Shown here: one piece after another, positions 46,012-54,241 of the stretch | How positions within the stretch are numbered: position 1 is the first letter of the stretch | Layout of the letters: every line of letters starts with the position of its first letter | Assembly: GCA_965215545.1 (NCBI GenBank) | Contig: OZ244066.1 | Location: forward strand, 2,852,001-2,916,000 | From: MPNP01 sp965215545 | GTDB lineage: Bacteria; Pseudomonadota; Alphaproteobacteria; Rhodobacterales; Rhodobacteraceae | DNA: 64,000 bases | Reading direction: 5' to 3' | Position numbers and translations under genes: made by a program | The notes under the pieces: model-generated | The model's database searches: none | What the model saw: the letters and a program-made list of their open reading frames with translations, nothing else | What the model was told of the DNA's origin: nothing

Positions 46012-47049
46012 TCACCTGTGACGTTGAGCCCGCTTGCCCCAGCAACGCGCGAACCTCTCGAGGTCCGACCAGGTGCACCCGGGTCCAATGGACAGACGAA
46101 TGCTGGACCGGGCAATCGGTTCTGGAGTTGCCATGGCCCTGAGAACGGCACTCGTTGCGACCTTGCCCGAGGCGCAGGCTGAACCGGCCGATATGGCAAA
46201 ACCGGCAAGATCCATCTCGATGACCTGCGTTTCACCTCTCCAGCCCGACAGGGCAAAACACGTCGTGTTGGGCAGACGATCAGCCCTGGACCCGATGATG
46301 ACGATATCTCTGACGATCTCACGCAACAGGATCTCGAACCGGTCCCGCAACTGACCCACCTCGTCCCAGACACCTGCCCGCACCGAGGCGACAGCAGCAA
46401 CCGCAGCGGCCGCGAATCCGGCAATCCCGGCAACATTTTCCGTCCCGGACCGGCGCCCAAACTCCTGCCCTCCCCCGGGCAGCTGGAATCCGGCCCCCTC
46501 TTCCATGGTGCCGATGATGGCACCAACCCCCTTGGGTCCGCCGATCTTGTGCGATGACAGGAGCAGGAGAGAGGCGGCATCCTTTGCTTCAGCAAGCGGG
46601 ATCTTGCCGAAGGCCTGGGTTGCGTCGGTCACGGCCAGTCCGGCGGGCAAGGCCTGCAGCACCCCTGTTTCCCCATTGGCCACCTGCAGACAACTCCTGG
46701 TCGGGTCGGTCACTGCGACCTGGCCGCTCCGGTCAACGGACAGCGTTGTCTGTGTCCAGGCCCGAATACAATCATGTTCAATATCAGATGCCTGCAGGTT
46801 GCGACCAGCCAGGGTGAGTGCCGCCGACTCGGTGGCACCGGAGGTGAAGGTCACGGCCATCGGATCGACATCCACGGCATCGGCCAGGCTCTGCCGGGCC
46901 CGATCAACGATGGTGCGGGCCCGCCGACCCTCGGCATGGACCGATGACGGATTGCCGATTGCGTCCAGGGCATCACAAACAGCCGTCCTGGCAACTGCAG
47001 CGAGAGGCGCAGTGGCGTTCCAGTCCAGATAGATCCGGTCGAATGTCAT
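46012..47049 (-). CDS. NifS/IscS-type cysteine desulfurase
   Basis: A 345-residue group I-like PLP desulfurase. IYLDWNATAPL at the N-terminus, FTSGATESAALTLAG, PLP Lys in LLSSHKIGGPKGVGAI, GGGQEFGRRSGTENV, and the catalytic Cys in SAGSACASGKVATS near residue 307. It is shorter than IscS (about 400), as in NifS-like proteins next to alphaproteobacterial suf genes. It starts inside the stop of the Rrf2 regulator (ATGA). With SufS it gives this operon two different desulfurases. Confidence 0.93.
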   Translation of the reverse strand: MTFDRIYLDWNATAPLAAVARTAVCDALDAIGNPSSVHAEGRRARTIVDRARQSLADAVDVDPMAVTFTSGATESAALTLAGRNLQASDIEHDCIRAWTQTTLSVDRSGQVAVTDPTRSCLQVANGETGVLQALPAGLAVTDATQAFGKIPLAEAKDAASLLLLSSHKIGGPKGVGAIIGTMEEGAGFQLPGGGQEFGRRSGTENVAGIAGFAAAAVAAVASVRAGVWDEVGQLRDRFEILLREIVRDIVIIGSRADRLPNTTCFALSGWRGETQVIEMDLAGFAISAGSACASGKVATSAVLRAMATPEPIARSSIRLSIGPGCTWSDLERFARCWGKRAQRHR

Positions 47050-47501
47050 TCATCCACGATGTTGAGCAGGTCCGGGACCGCGGGACAGGGCGAGATTCTG
47101 TTGGCAACAATGTCCTCAAGAGTCAGGTTGTGGAGATGCACATAGACCTGCGCCGAGAGACTTTCCCATAAACGATTGGCAAGTGACTGGGCCCGGGTGC
47201 CACTCATGATCGCGCTGCCCCTGCTGATGGTCTGATGGCCGAGCGACTCGTCGACAGCCAGAAGGATTTCCGCGATGGTGATCGTGGCGGGCAGGCGGTC
47301 CAGACGATACCCGCCCCCGGGACCCCGCAGCGATTCCACAATGCCTGTTCGTCGCAGCCGGACGAACAGCTGTTCCAGATACTGTTGGGGGATATTCTGA
47401 CGGGTGGCAATATCTGAAAGACGGATATGGTTATCACCACCTTCCAGTACGAGATCGGAGAGAGCCACCACCGCATAGCGGCCCCTTGTGCTGAGCTTCA
47501 T
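47046..47501 (-). CDS. Rrf2 family regulator (IscR-like, lacking the cluster cysteines)
   Basis: A 151-residue winged-helix regulator: KLSTRGRYAVVALSDL, then IPQQYLEQLFVRLRRTGIVESLRGPGGGY (recognition helix and wing). IscR binds a [2Fe-2S] cluster through three Cys between residues 92 and 104. Here that stretch reads GHQTISRGSAIMSGTR, without any Cys; the only Cys is near the C-terminus (SPCPAVP). It probably controls the suf operon it leads, but the sensing mechanism must differ from IscR or be lost. Confidence 0.9.
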   Translation of the reverse strand: MKLSTRGRYAVVALSDLVLEGGDNHIRLSDIATRQNIPQQYLEQLFVRLRRTGIVESLRGPGGGYRLDRLPATITIAEILLAVDESLGHQTISRGSAIMSGTRAQSLANRLWESLSAQVYVHLHNLTLEDIVANRISPCPAVPDLLNIVDE

Positions 47502-47759
47502 GGCGAACGCCCGGTGTCGGATTCAATTCCCGGATCATTAGCACAGACGCCACAGGGGGGCAAAACCCCCGGGCGTGCAGGATTCTCCACATCCGATCGA
47601 GCGGCCCCATTCGTGCCGAATCAGTGATTTATCGAGCTGTGAATGCCCACTGGATTGACACAGTCCGAAATCGGTCATATGGATTACCAGACGGCCCTGG
47701 ATACGCGGCGGACTGTGGGCCCGACTCCGGTTGTGCAACCCACGCTTGAGAGGACATGT

Positions 47760-48410
47760 ATGCCCGAACAGATGCTGTCAGGACCTGCCGGTCGGCTTGA
47801 AGGTCGCTATCAGCAGGTCGAGACCCGCGAGGCGCCCGTTGCCATGTTTCTGCATCCCCACCCGCATTATGGCGGTACGATGAACAACAAGGTGATCTAC
47901 TACCTTTTCTATCACCTGCATGAGCTCGGATTTACCGTGCTGCGCTTCAATTTCCGCGGCGTCGGACGCTCCCAGGGGGAAAGTGACGATGAGTTGGGCG
48001 AACTGTCCGATGCCACGGTGGTGCTCGATTGGCTGTACTCCAGGCATCCAAGTTGCCGCAAGTGCTGGATCGTCGGCTTTTCATTTGGGGCTTATGTCGG
48101 CATGCAACTCATGATGCGCCGCCCGGAAATCACCGAGTTCGTCTCGATTGCGCCCCCGGTGGATCTCCATGATTTCAGTTTCCTTGCCCCCTGCACCGCA
48201 CCGGGTCTGATTGTCCACGGCGACGAAGATCGCATTGCCGAGCCTGACAAAGTCACCAAACTCGCCGAGAAACTCATCGCGCAGGACAATTCCGATATCG
48301 TCCACAGGATCATTCCCGGAGCCGGTCACTTCTTCGAAGGCGCGCACATGGAACAACTCAAGGCCGTTGTCGGCGAATACGCCAGGATGAGAGAGGCCGT
48401 TGACGGATAG
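47760..48410 (+). CDS. Alpha/beta hydrolase
   Basis: A 216-residue serine hydrolase. FLHPHPHYGGTMNNKV is the oxyanion/first-strand region, FRGVGRSQGESDD follows, the nucleophile Ser is in GFSFGAY (GxSxG), Asp in HGDEDRIAEP and His in GAGHFF. Small hydrolases of this type often stand next to the rrf2-suf cluster in alphaproteobacteria, divergent from it as here. Physiological substrate unknown. ATG chosen for the AGAGGA site; the frame is open another 117 bases upstream. Confidence 0.87.
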   Translation: MPEQMLSGPAGRLEGRYQQVETREAPVAMFLHPHPHYGGTMNNKVIYYLFYHLHELGFTVLRFNFRGVGRSQGESDDELGELSDATVVLDWLYSRHPSCRKCWIVGFSFGAYVGMQLMMRRPEITEFVSIAPPVDLHDFSFLAPCTAPGLIVHGDEDRIAEPDKVTKLAEKLIAQDNSDIVHRIIPGAGHFFEGAHMEQLKAVVGEYARMREAVDG

Positions 48411-48565
48411 GTCCAAGCCAAGCCCACTTGCCAGACTGTCCTGTCCAGTCGCATGACGTGTCCCCCCTGTTGTTCCCCGGGTCTCTGTGGGCCCCACCGG
48501 ACGAACTCATCCAGCGGCTTGAAATGTCCTGAGCTGCCTTGCGGGCCGGAAAGACCAAACAAGAA

Positions 48566-48578
48566 CCTGAACAGTTAC
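48566..48578. repeat. CCTGAACAGTTAC element end
   Basis: Thirteen bases identical to one arm of the palindrome at 35192-35219, including the following G. It stands exactly at the edge of the duplicated gene fragment at 48579-48760, as expected for the end of a mobile element. Confidence 0.55.
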
Positions 48579-48760
48579 GACCATTAAACCGTAAAGCGTC
48601 GGACGAAGCACCGTGTCCAACCAGTCACAGACTGATGCGTTCTGCAGATCGTGTTCGATGTTCGGTTGCGGGCCGGTGTCCATCTGCTTGCCCTGGGACT
48701 TCATGAATGCTCGAAACGCATTCAGGTCGATATCATCAGACGTCGCTGTTGGAATGGTTT
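48579..48760 (-). pseudogene. 182-bp fragment of an ATP-binding (AlbA_2-type) gene
   Basis: Matches 62701-62882 over 182 bases with four substitutions and the same orientation. It encodes IPTATSDDIDLNAFRAFMKS and the following part of that protein, ending at RPTLYGLMV. The match stops abruptly on both sides: at the CCTGAACAGTTAC end on the left and at GC-rich IS remnant on the right. Confidence 0.85.
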
Positions 48761-48895
48761 CCCCCGTGCCACTCGGAAGCGCAACGCTCGCCGCGGAGCC
48801 GGTTCGCCCTGTGCGGACCGGCTCGGTTGCCCGGCGGGGTCGATGCCACGGGGCCCGATGGCTGCCCCCGTCTCGACAAGACCAGCCGGCGACGG

Positions 48896-49700
48896 TCATG
48901 CCATCACGCCCCACCCTCTGACCGCTGCCGAACGAGGCCAGATTGATGCGTTCAGGACACGCGGCCTGTCCCAGGCCGCCATCGCTCGTGAGCTCCGCCC
49001 CCACCAACGCCACCATCAGCCGTGAGCGCACCCGCAACCGGGGCCAGCGCGGGTACCGCCACCAACAGGCCCAGCGTCTGGCGACCACCCGGCGGGACGA
49101 CCGCTCAGTATGATCACCTGATGGGGGCACGACCCATCCATCCGGGCCGCCACGCGGGCCGGTGGCACCCTCTGGTGCTACCGGCGCCCGGACCCCCCCC
49201 GGATCCGGGGCCAGCGACCTAACTGGAAGGGTGGCCGCCACGATCATCGCCAGCACGTGCTGACAGGTCCCGGGGCCACAGGACGGCCGCGGCTGGGGGG
49301 GGGCAGCCTGCAGACCCTGCTCCGGCCCTATGCACGCTGTGCCGTCCCCACCAGCACTGCCGGGACGGCAAGGCGTTCGCTCACCACAGGCTGGTGGCCA
49401 AGGCCCGCGCTGCCGGTCTCGTCCTGGCTCCCTGGTGAGCATGGGATGGGGGGGCGCAACGCGCCCACCAACGGCGGCGTGCGCGCAGTCCCTGCCCCCA
49501 CCCTGTGCTTGCGGGCACCGACGTCCTGACCCGAACCGACGCCTCGGTGACGACCGGGCAGGATGCCCGCGCGGGCCGGCCCCGCAAGGGGCCGGGCGAC
49601 CGGACACCAGCCGCGGCCCAGGGGCCGTCGCGTCCCGCACCCCCACAGCACCCCCTTTCTCCTGCCCCGGACCGCGGGGGCCTTGCCGGCCCCGGCGGGC
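48896..49700 (+). pseudogene. Decayed IS30-family transposase
   Basis: Plus-strand pieces: HPLTAAERGQIDAFRTRGLSQAAIAREL (helix-turn-helix start of IS30 transposases), ATISRE-like remains with RNRGQRGYRHQQAQRL, then DGKAFAHHRLVAKARAAGL and a frame with EHGMGGRNAPTNGGVRA, matching the DDE core (D-KE-AxH and SxWExGTNENTNGLLRQ). Several frames are needed. Confidence 0.6.
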
Positions 49701-49768
49701 TGCGCTCTGCTTGCGATTGACGCGATGGGGCTGTCAGGGGACTGAAAAGCGGTTCAGGCGGGTCGAGG

Positions 49769-50047
49769 ATGGGGTCACCGGGCGTCAACCCTCGCTCGGG
49801 CTTCGCGATCCATCCCACACCGCAACACGGCCGCTGGCTGACCATTGCCGAAATCGCGATCACTGTGCTGGTGCGCCAGTGCCTTGATCGCCGCATCCCC
49901 GACCGCGAGACGCTGATGCGGGCGGTGGCGGCCTGGCAGGCACGACGCCATGCGGACAGGACACCGGTACGCCGGCGGTTCCGGACGGACGATGCCCGGA
50001 TCAAGCTGACGTCGCTGACTCCATCAGTTCAATGATGTCGGGATAGT
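49769..50047 (+). pseudogene. C-terminal remnant and right end of an IS630 element
   Basis: The 88 codons parallel the last quarter of the intact IS630 transposase at 52645-53822 (IHPTPQHGRWLTIAEIAITV against IHHTPKHGSWLNMAEIEINV, and DARIKLTSL near the end). The catalytic Glu is kept. The terminal repeat ATCAGTTCAATGATGTCGGG follows. It ends 9 bases from the stop codon of the FAD oxidoreductase gene. Confidence 0.8.
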
Positions 50048-50055
50048 AGACTGCC

Positions 50056-51604
50056 TCATTTATACTGGAAAGTCTGCGAGTTTGTGAACCAGCCCAATGG
50101 GTTACATTCAGCAGTAATTTTTTGAAGACGTTCGGAATTGGCCGCGCCAAAGTAGAGTTCCCAAGCCTGCTTGACGTCTGCGGTTCCCTCAAGTCTGCTA
50201 CCGATATAAATGTCGGGATAGTTAAAGTAACACCCATCGGTAGTTACGGTGTCATCAACCGCAGAATTGTTTTGAATGATCGGGATACCACCTGTATCGG
50301 CATAGACATTCGAATACATCGTATTGATCCACTTTAGCTGCTTCTTTTCGATTTCCTGTTCTCTCTGATAAGGAAGTAGACCCGGTGTCTTCCAGTACGT
50401 TTGGTACTGTAATTTCATCGTGGAGCTACGCTGTGGAATGGGTGTCTCTTTTGAATCGATTTCGTTAATCTTGCCGCCATAGGAATCCATTTGGACAAGT
50501 GCTTGAGAAAGGTCGATTCCTTCAACGCTTTTCGTTAGCCCCGTGTACATCGCGTTGAGCATCTGTGGCTCGAAAATGAGGTTATGGTAGGCGGACTTAT
50601 ATTTGCCATGCTGGTTTTCTCCCGATCCGTTCAGTTGTTGTGTCCCATCAAGGTAGCTGAAGAACCGAGCTGTAGGCTGTCTTGTTTCTCCAAGAATGGC
50701 AATTCCAATCAGGCTTCGTGAAGAGACGTAGGGATGACCATTGATTGGATGGTCTTCCGCCGAAAGCGGAACAACAGCATTAAATCGCTTTGTCCAATCA
50801 GAAATTAGAAGATCAACTTCGCGGCGGAATTCCTCATCACTGACACCAGAGTCCGCCGGATTGAAGATTATTGCCGGGCAATAAAGCCTGCCTGCCTCGA
50901 CATGATTTGCGTGAAACGCAGCCCACACTTTCCACGTATCTTCATCTTGATTGCAGAAAATTGAGTAGAAGGTGGTTACCAAATTCGTAAATTGCTGCTC
51001 GGTGAGCATGGTGCCGTCCAGATCCCAATTCCAACTGAAGGACGTAGTTGCCATAAGGCTTGGGGAAGTTGGGAGCTCATCCAACACAAAGTAGTACTTT
51101 GTGATCACGCCGACTTGGCCGCCACCAATTCCACGAAGGGCCCAATAGACATCCAAGTCTTGTTGTTCAGTGCTGTCACGCGTTACGATTCTCGTTTCCG
51201 GGCCTCTCTCGCTATTGTCCATTACGACCTCGAAGCCATAGATGTAGTCTATGGCCAAACCGGCTAAGCGGGACAAGACTCCATATCCTCCACCAGTGAG
51301 ATGGCCTCCCAAACCGACGGAATAGCAGGAGCCTGCCGGAAGGGTCTTTCCGTAGACATTCTGCATCATGCGATACATATCCCAGTTGCCATACCCACTA
51401 CCAATACAGACTACGTCAGCTTGGTCGTTTAAGGAAACCATCCCAAACTGCCGGAGCCCGGTAACATCGATTATGTACTTTGTTTCACTATTGTAGACGA
51501 AACCTTCGTAACAATGGCGACCGCTAGCAATCTGGACTTGATGCCCAACGGCCGTGGGATCGTTCGCTGCAATTGATTGCATTGCGGCAACCACATCTTG
51601 GCTA
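50056..51604 (-). pseudogene. FAD-linked oxidoreductase (berberine-bridge type), main part, split by IS insertions
   Basis: A 515-codon frame without its start. Flavin domain: ASGRHCYEGF, whose His would be one of two covalent FAD anchors. CYSVGLGGHLTGGGYGVLSR carries the Cys for the second anchor. A C-terminal BBE segment, CYFNYPDIYIG, is followed by AWELYFGAANSERLQKI. The first 33 residues lie at 53834-53933, beyond two IS elements. The gene is markedly AT-richer than its neighbours, suggesting transfer from outside. Family members oxidise sugars, alkaloids or polyketides; secretion is not indicated. A GTG within the IS5 end could give a truncated product. Confidence 0.88.
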
Positions 51605-51618
51605 GGGCCTGTTGACAC

Positions 51619-52215
51619 TTACCGGGCTGCAATCACCCCGGCCACGAGATAAATGAAGGCCGCGAAGCTTGTCAGCGTCTTGTCGAAGCGCATCGCAATG
51701 CCCCGGAACGCCTTGATCTTCGCCAAAGACGTTTCGATCGGGTGCCGCCAGGCATCCATGTCCCGATCATGCTCCCGAATCACGGATCGGTTGCGTCTGG
51801 CCGGGATCACGGCCTTGATGCCGCGTGATTCGAGATCGGCAAGGAGACTGTCGGCATCGAAGGCCTTGTCGGCAATGAGGGCATCGCCATCGAGGTCCTG
51901 GAGGACCGCTTCTGTCCCCTTGAGGTCATGGGCCTGACCGGGCAGGATGACGAAGTGGACAAGGGAACCAAGGGCATCGGTGACAGCCACGATCCTGGTG
52001 GTCAGACCGCCCCTTGGGCGGCCGATCCCCTGATCGCAGGTCCCCCCACCGGTCATGCTCCCGATGGGGCGCCGGCGGCCTTGGCGTGCGCCTTGACGAT
52101 GGTGCCGTCGATGCAGACGTATTCGAGATCGAACTCCTCCGATAACGCCTTGAAAATGCGTTCGAAGACGCCCCGTTTGGCCCAGCGGCGGAAGCGCTGG
52201 AAGACACTGTTCCAC
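51619..52215 (-). CDS. IS5-family transposase, frame B (-1 frame)
   Basis: Homology begins near codon 36 with IGRPRGGLTTRIVAVTDALG and continues with LIADKAFDADSLLADL (second Asp) and RHPIETSLAKIKAFRGIAMRFDK (catalytic Glu region). A -1 shift from frame A around 52055-52085 would produce the full enzyme; no strong slippery heptamer is visible there, so this may be a weak programmed site or a mutation. Confidence 0.82.
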   Translation of the reverse strand: MEQCLPALPPLGQTGRLRTHFQGVIGGVRSRIRLHRRHHRQGARQGRRRPIGSMTGGGTCDQGIGRPRGGLTTRIVAVTDALGSLVHFVILPGQAHDLKGTEAVLQDLDGDALIADKAFDADSLLADLESRGIKAVIPARRNRSVIREHDRDMDAWRHPIETSLAKIKAFRGIAMRFDKTLTSFAAFIYLVAGVIAAR

Positions 52216-52394
52216 TTGCCGAAGCGGGGTGGCAGGTCACGCCAGGGCGAACCGGTGCGGATGTGCCACAGGACAGCCTCGACGAAGAGACGGTTGTCGG
52301 CGGCGGTGCCGCCGGGGTCCCCGACCTTGCCGGGACAGAGGGATTCGATGCGGTGCCACATGCGGTCGGTGAGAAGGGATCGGTCACTGTTCAT
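52053..52394 (-). CDS. IS5-family transposase, frame A
   Basis: A 113-residue protein: SLLTDRMWHRIESLCPG at the N-terminus, DNRLFVEAVLWHIRTGSPWRDLPPRFG, FQRFRRWAKRGVFERIFKAL, and YVCIDGTIVKAHAKA with the first catalytic Asp. It ends shortly after the Asp, and the rest of the catalytic domain is in the -1 frame (51619-52215). The start is the ATG at 52394. Confidence 0.88.
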   Translation of the reverse strand: MNSDRSLLTDRMWHRIESLCPGKVGDPGGTAADNRLFVEAVLWHIRTGSPWRDLPPRFGKWNSVFQRFRRWAKRGVFERIFKALSEEFDLEYVCIDGTIVKAHAKAAGAPSGA

Positions 52395-52486
52395 GGGTCT
52401 GCTCCTGCCAGAGGGGATGCCGCCCGTTCCGGGCGGTCGTTGGGGGGCAGGATAGCAGCGGGACGGGGGAGTGTCAACAGGCCCTA

Positions 52487-53833
52487 GTATCCCGTCGTCA
52501 TCGAATTGATGCCATTTGATGGCCCGCACGCTTCCAATCCGTGACGATCTCGTCTAATCGCGGCCCCAATCAAGCACACGTCGCCCCGATGGGCCGCCGC
52601 GGGGCGGCCCATCGGGGCAGACAGACAACCAAAGGCAGGGACCCATGACAGCAGACAACACGACGACCCAAGCGGCGCCACCCGTCACAGCAGGCCGCAA
52701 GATCTACAGGGTGACACTGGCAACCGACGAGCGCACCCAACTCCAGGCGATCATCGACAGCGGCAAGGGGTCAAAGGAACGCCGCAAGCGGGCCCATATC
52801 CTCCTCCTGGCCGACACCGACCGCACGGGAGGGCGTCGCAGGGATGCCGACATTGCCGATGTCCTCGGTGTCGGGACGGCAACGGTAGAACGGGTGCGCA
52901 AGCAGTGTGTGCTGGACGGCGTCGACGCCGCTCTTGAACGCAAGGTGCAGGTCAACCGCAAGGCGCGTCGCCTGGATGGGGCGGGCGAGGCAACGCTGAC
53001 CATGCTCGCTTGTTCACAGCCACCCGCAGGCCAGGCCCAGTGGACGCTGCAGCTGCTGGCCGACCGGCTGGTGGCCCTCAAGGTCGTGGACACCATCTCC
53101 CGCTCCACCGTCCACAAGACGCTCAAAAAAACAGTCTCAAGCCCTGGCTGAGCCAATGCTGGTGCATTCCCCCCAAGTCGAGTGCCGACTTCGTCTGTGC
53201 CATGGAGGATGTGCTGGAAACCTACAGTCGGGACTTCGCCAGCGATGAAGTGCTGGTCTGCCTCGATGAGACCTCCCGCCAGCAGACCAGGGAGACCCGC
53301 ACGCCCCTGCCCACCGCCCCGGGCCAGCCCGCCGCCTACGACTTCGAATACGAGCGCAACGGCACGGCCAACCTCTTCATGCTGACCGCACCCCTGGCGG
53401 GCTGGCGGCATGTCAAGGTCACGGACCGCAGGACCCGGCAGGACTTTGCCCATGTCCTCAGGGACCTCGCCGACACCCATTTCCCCGACAAGACGATCGT
53501 GCTGGTGATGGACAACCTCAACACCCACACCCTGTCGACACTCTACGACACCTTCCCGCCGGCCGAGGCCCGCCGCCTGGCCGAGCGCTTCGAGATCCAT
53601 CACACACCGAAACACGGCAGCTGGCTGAACATGGCGGAGATCGAGATCAATGTCCTGTCCCGCCAGTGCCTCAATCGTCGGATCCCCGACCGGGCGACGC
53701 TGGTGCGGGAGGTGGCGGCCTGGCAGGCCCGGCGCAATGCCGACAGGACACCGGTGTGCTGGCGGTTCCGGACCGAGGATGCCCGGATCAAGCTGACGTC
53801 GCTGTATCCATCAATTCAATGACGATGGTATAC
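52487..53833 (+). mobile_element. IS630-family insertion sequence
   Basis: About 1.35 kb between TA dinucleotides. The terminal inverted repeats read GTATCCCGTCGTCATCGAAT on the left and, inwards from the right, GTATACCATCGTCATTGAAT. TA target duplication is typical of IS630. It interrupts the FAD oxidoreductase gene. Confidence 0.9.
52645..53822 (+). CDS. IS630-family transposase made by -1 frameshift
   Basis: The first frame (52645-53151) encodes the DNA-binding half with RRKRAHILLLADTDRTG and IADVLGVGTATVERVRK (helix-turn-helix), reaching ISRSTVHKTLKK. A run of seven A (53125-53131) read as AAA AAA A then allows a -1 shift into the second frame, which continues NSLKPWLSQ and carries the DDE core: LVCLDETSRQ, LVMDNLNTHT, and NMAEIEINVLSRQC with Glu. 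Programmed shifting at A7 is normal for this family. The element looks intact. Confidence 0.88.
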
Positions 53834-53933
53834 TAGAAGTCGGACGAAAAATAGTCAGATCAGGGTTGCCTGCATAAAAGCGACGGTCAAATCCTTGTCT
53901 GTCGCTTGCTGAGACAGCTACGTGTTCCGGCAT
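53834..53933 (-). pseudogene. FAD oxidoreductase, detached 5' end
   Basis: Thirty-three codons, MPEHVAVSASDRQGFDRRFY and on to FRPTS, ending at the CTAG target. Joining ...CCGACTTCTAG here to CTAGCCAAGATG... at 51604 (one CTAG kept) restores PTSSQDVV without any frame change. The gene was therefore about 548 codons before insertion. No ribosome-binding site stronger than GGAAAG is seen. Confidence 0.88.
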
Positions 53934-54241
53934 GGTTCTGTTCTTTCCTGCACAGATTCGGGTTATGCCCGAAAGATACCATGGGCCTGACGGTCCCCGC
54001 CTCGGCTGTCCAATCGACCGGCATGCGGCGAGGTCACGCCGTGTGTGACCTCGCCATTGAAAACCGTCAAGACTGGAGTCAAGACCATGGAACACACAGC
54101 CACACCCGTCCCGACAGGGCCCGACCTTGATATGGATTGACCACTAAGATGTCTCTATTAGGGAATTATACACGTGATTTGCAAGTATGATCGAAACCCT
54201 GTAGTCTCGCCCTAGGCGGACTTACTTTTGAGGGGATAAAT
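53934..54241. other. Divergent intergenic region upstream of the peptide-type ABC operon
   Basis: About 308 bases with no gene. A TTGACC at 54137 and AT-rich stretches around 54155-54180 could belong to the promoter of the rightward operon, but spacing to a -10 box is not ideal. The last bases hold the GAGGGG ribosome-binding site. Confidence 0.4.

Larger units (their letters stand above)
51605..52484 (-). mobile_element. IS5-family insertion sequence (IS427-like group)
   Basis: 880 bp with perfect 15-base terminal repeats GGGCCTGTTGACACT and AGTGTCAACAGGCCC. The flanking bases form CTAG at both ends (TA duplicated), the target of IS427-type IS5 elements. Two overlapping transposase frames are inside. 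It lies precisely at the left edge of the IS630 element. Confidence 0.9.

Noticed and set aside
48411..48565. Search for an IS66 transposase beside the CCTGAACAGTTAC end
   Set aside because: Only about 150 bases separate it from the alpha/beta hydrolase gene and no transposase motif is present in any frame.
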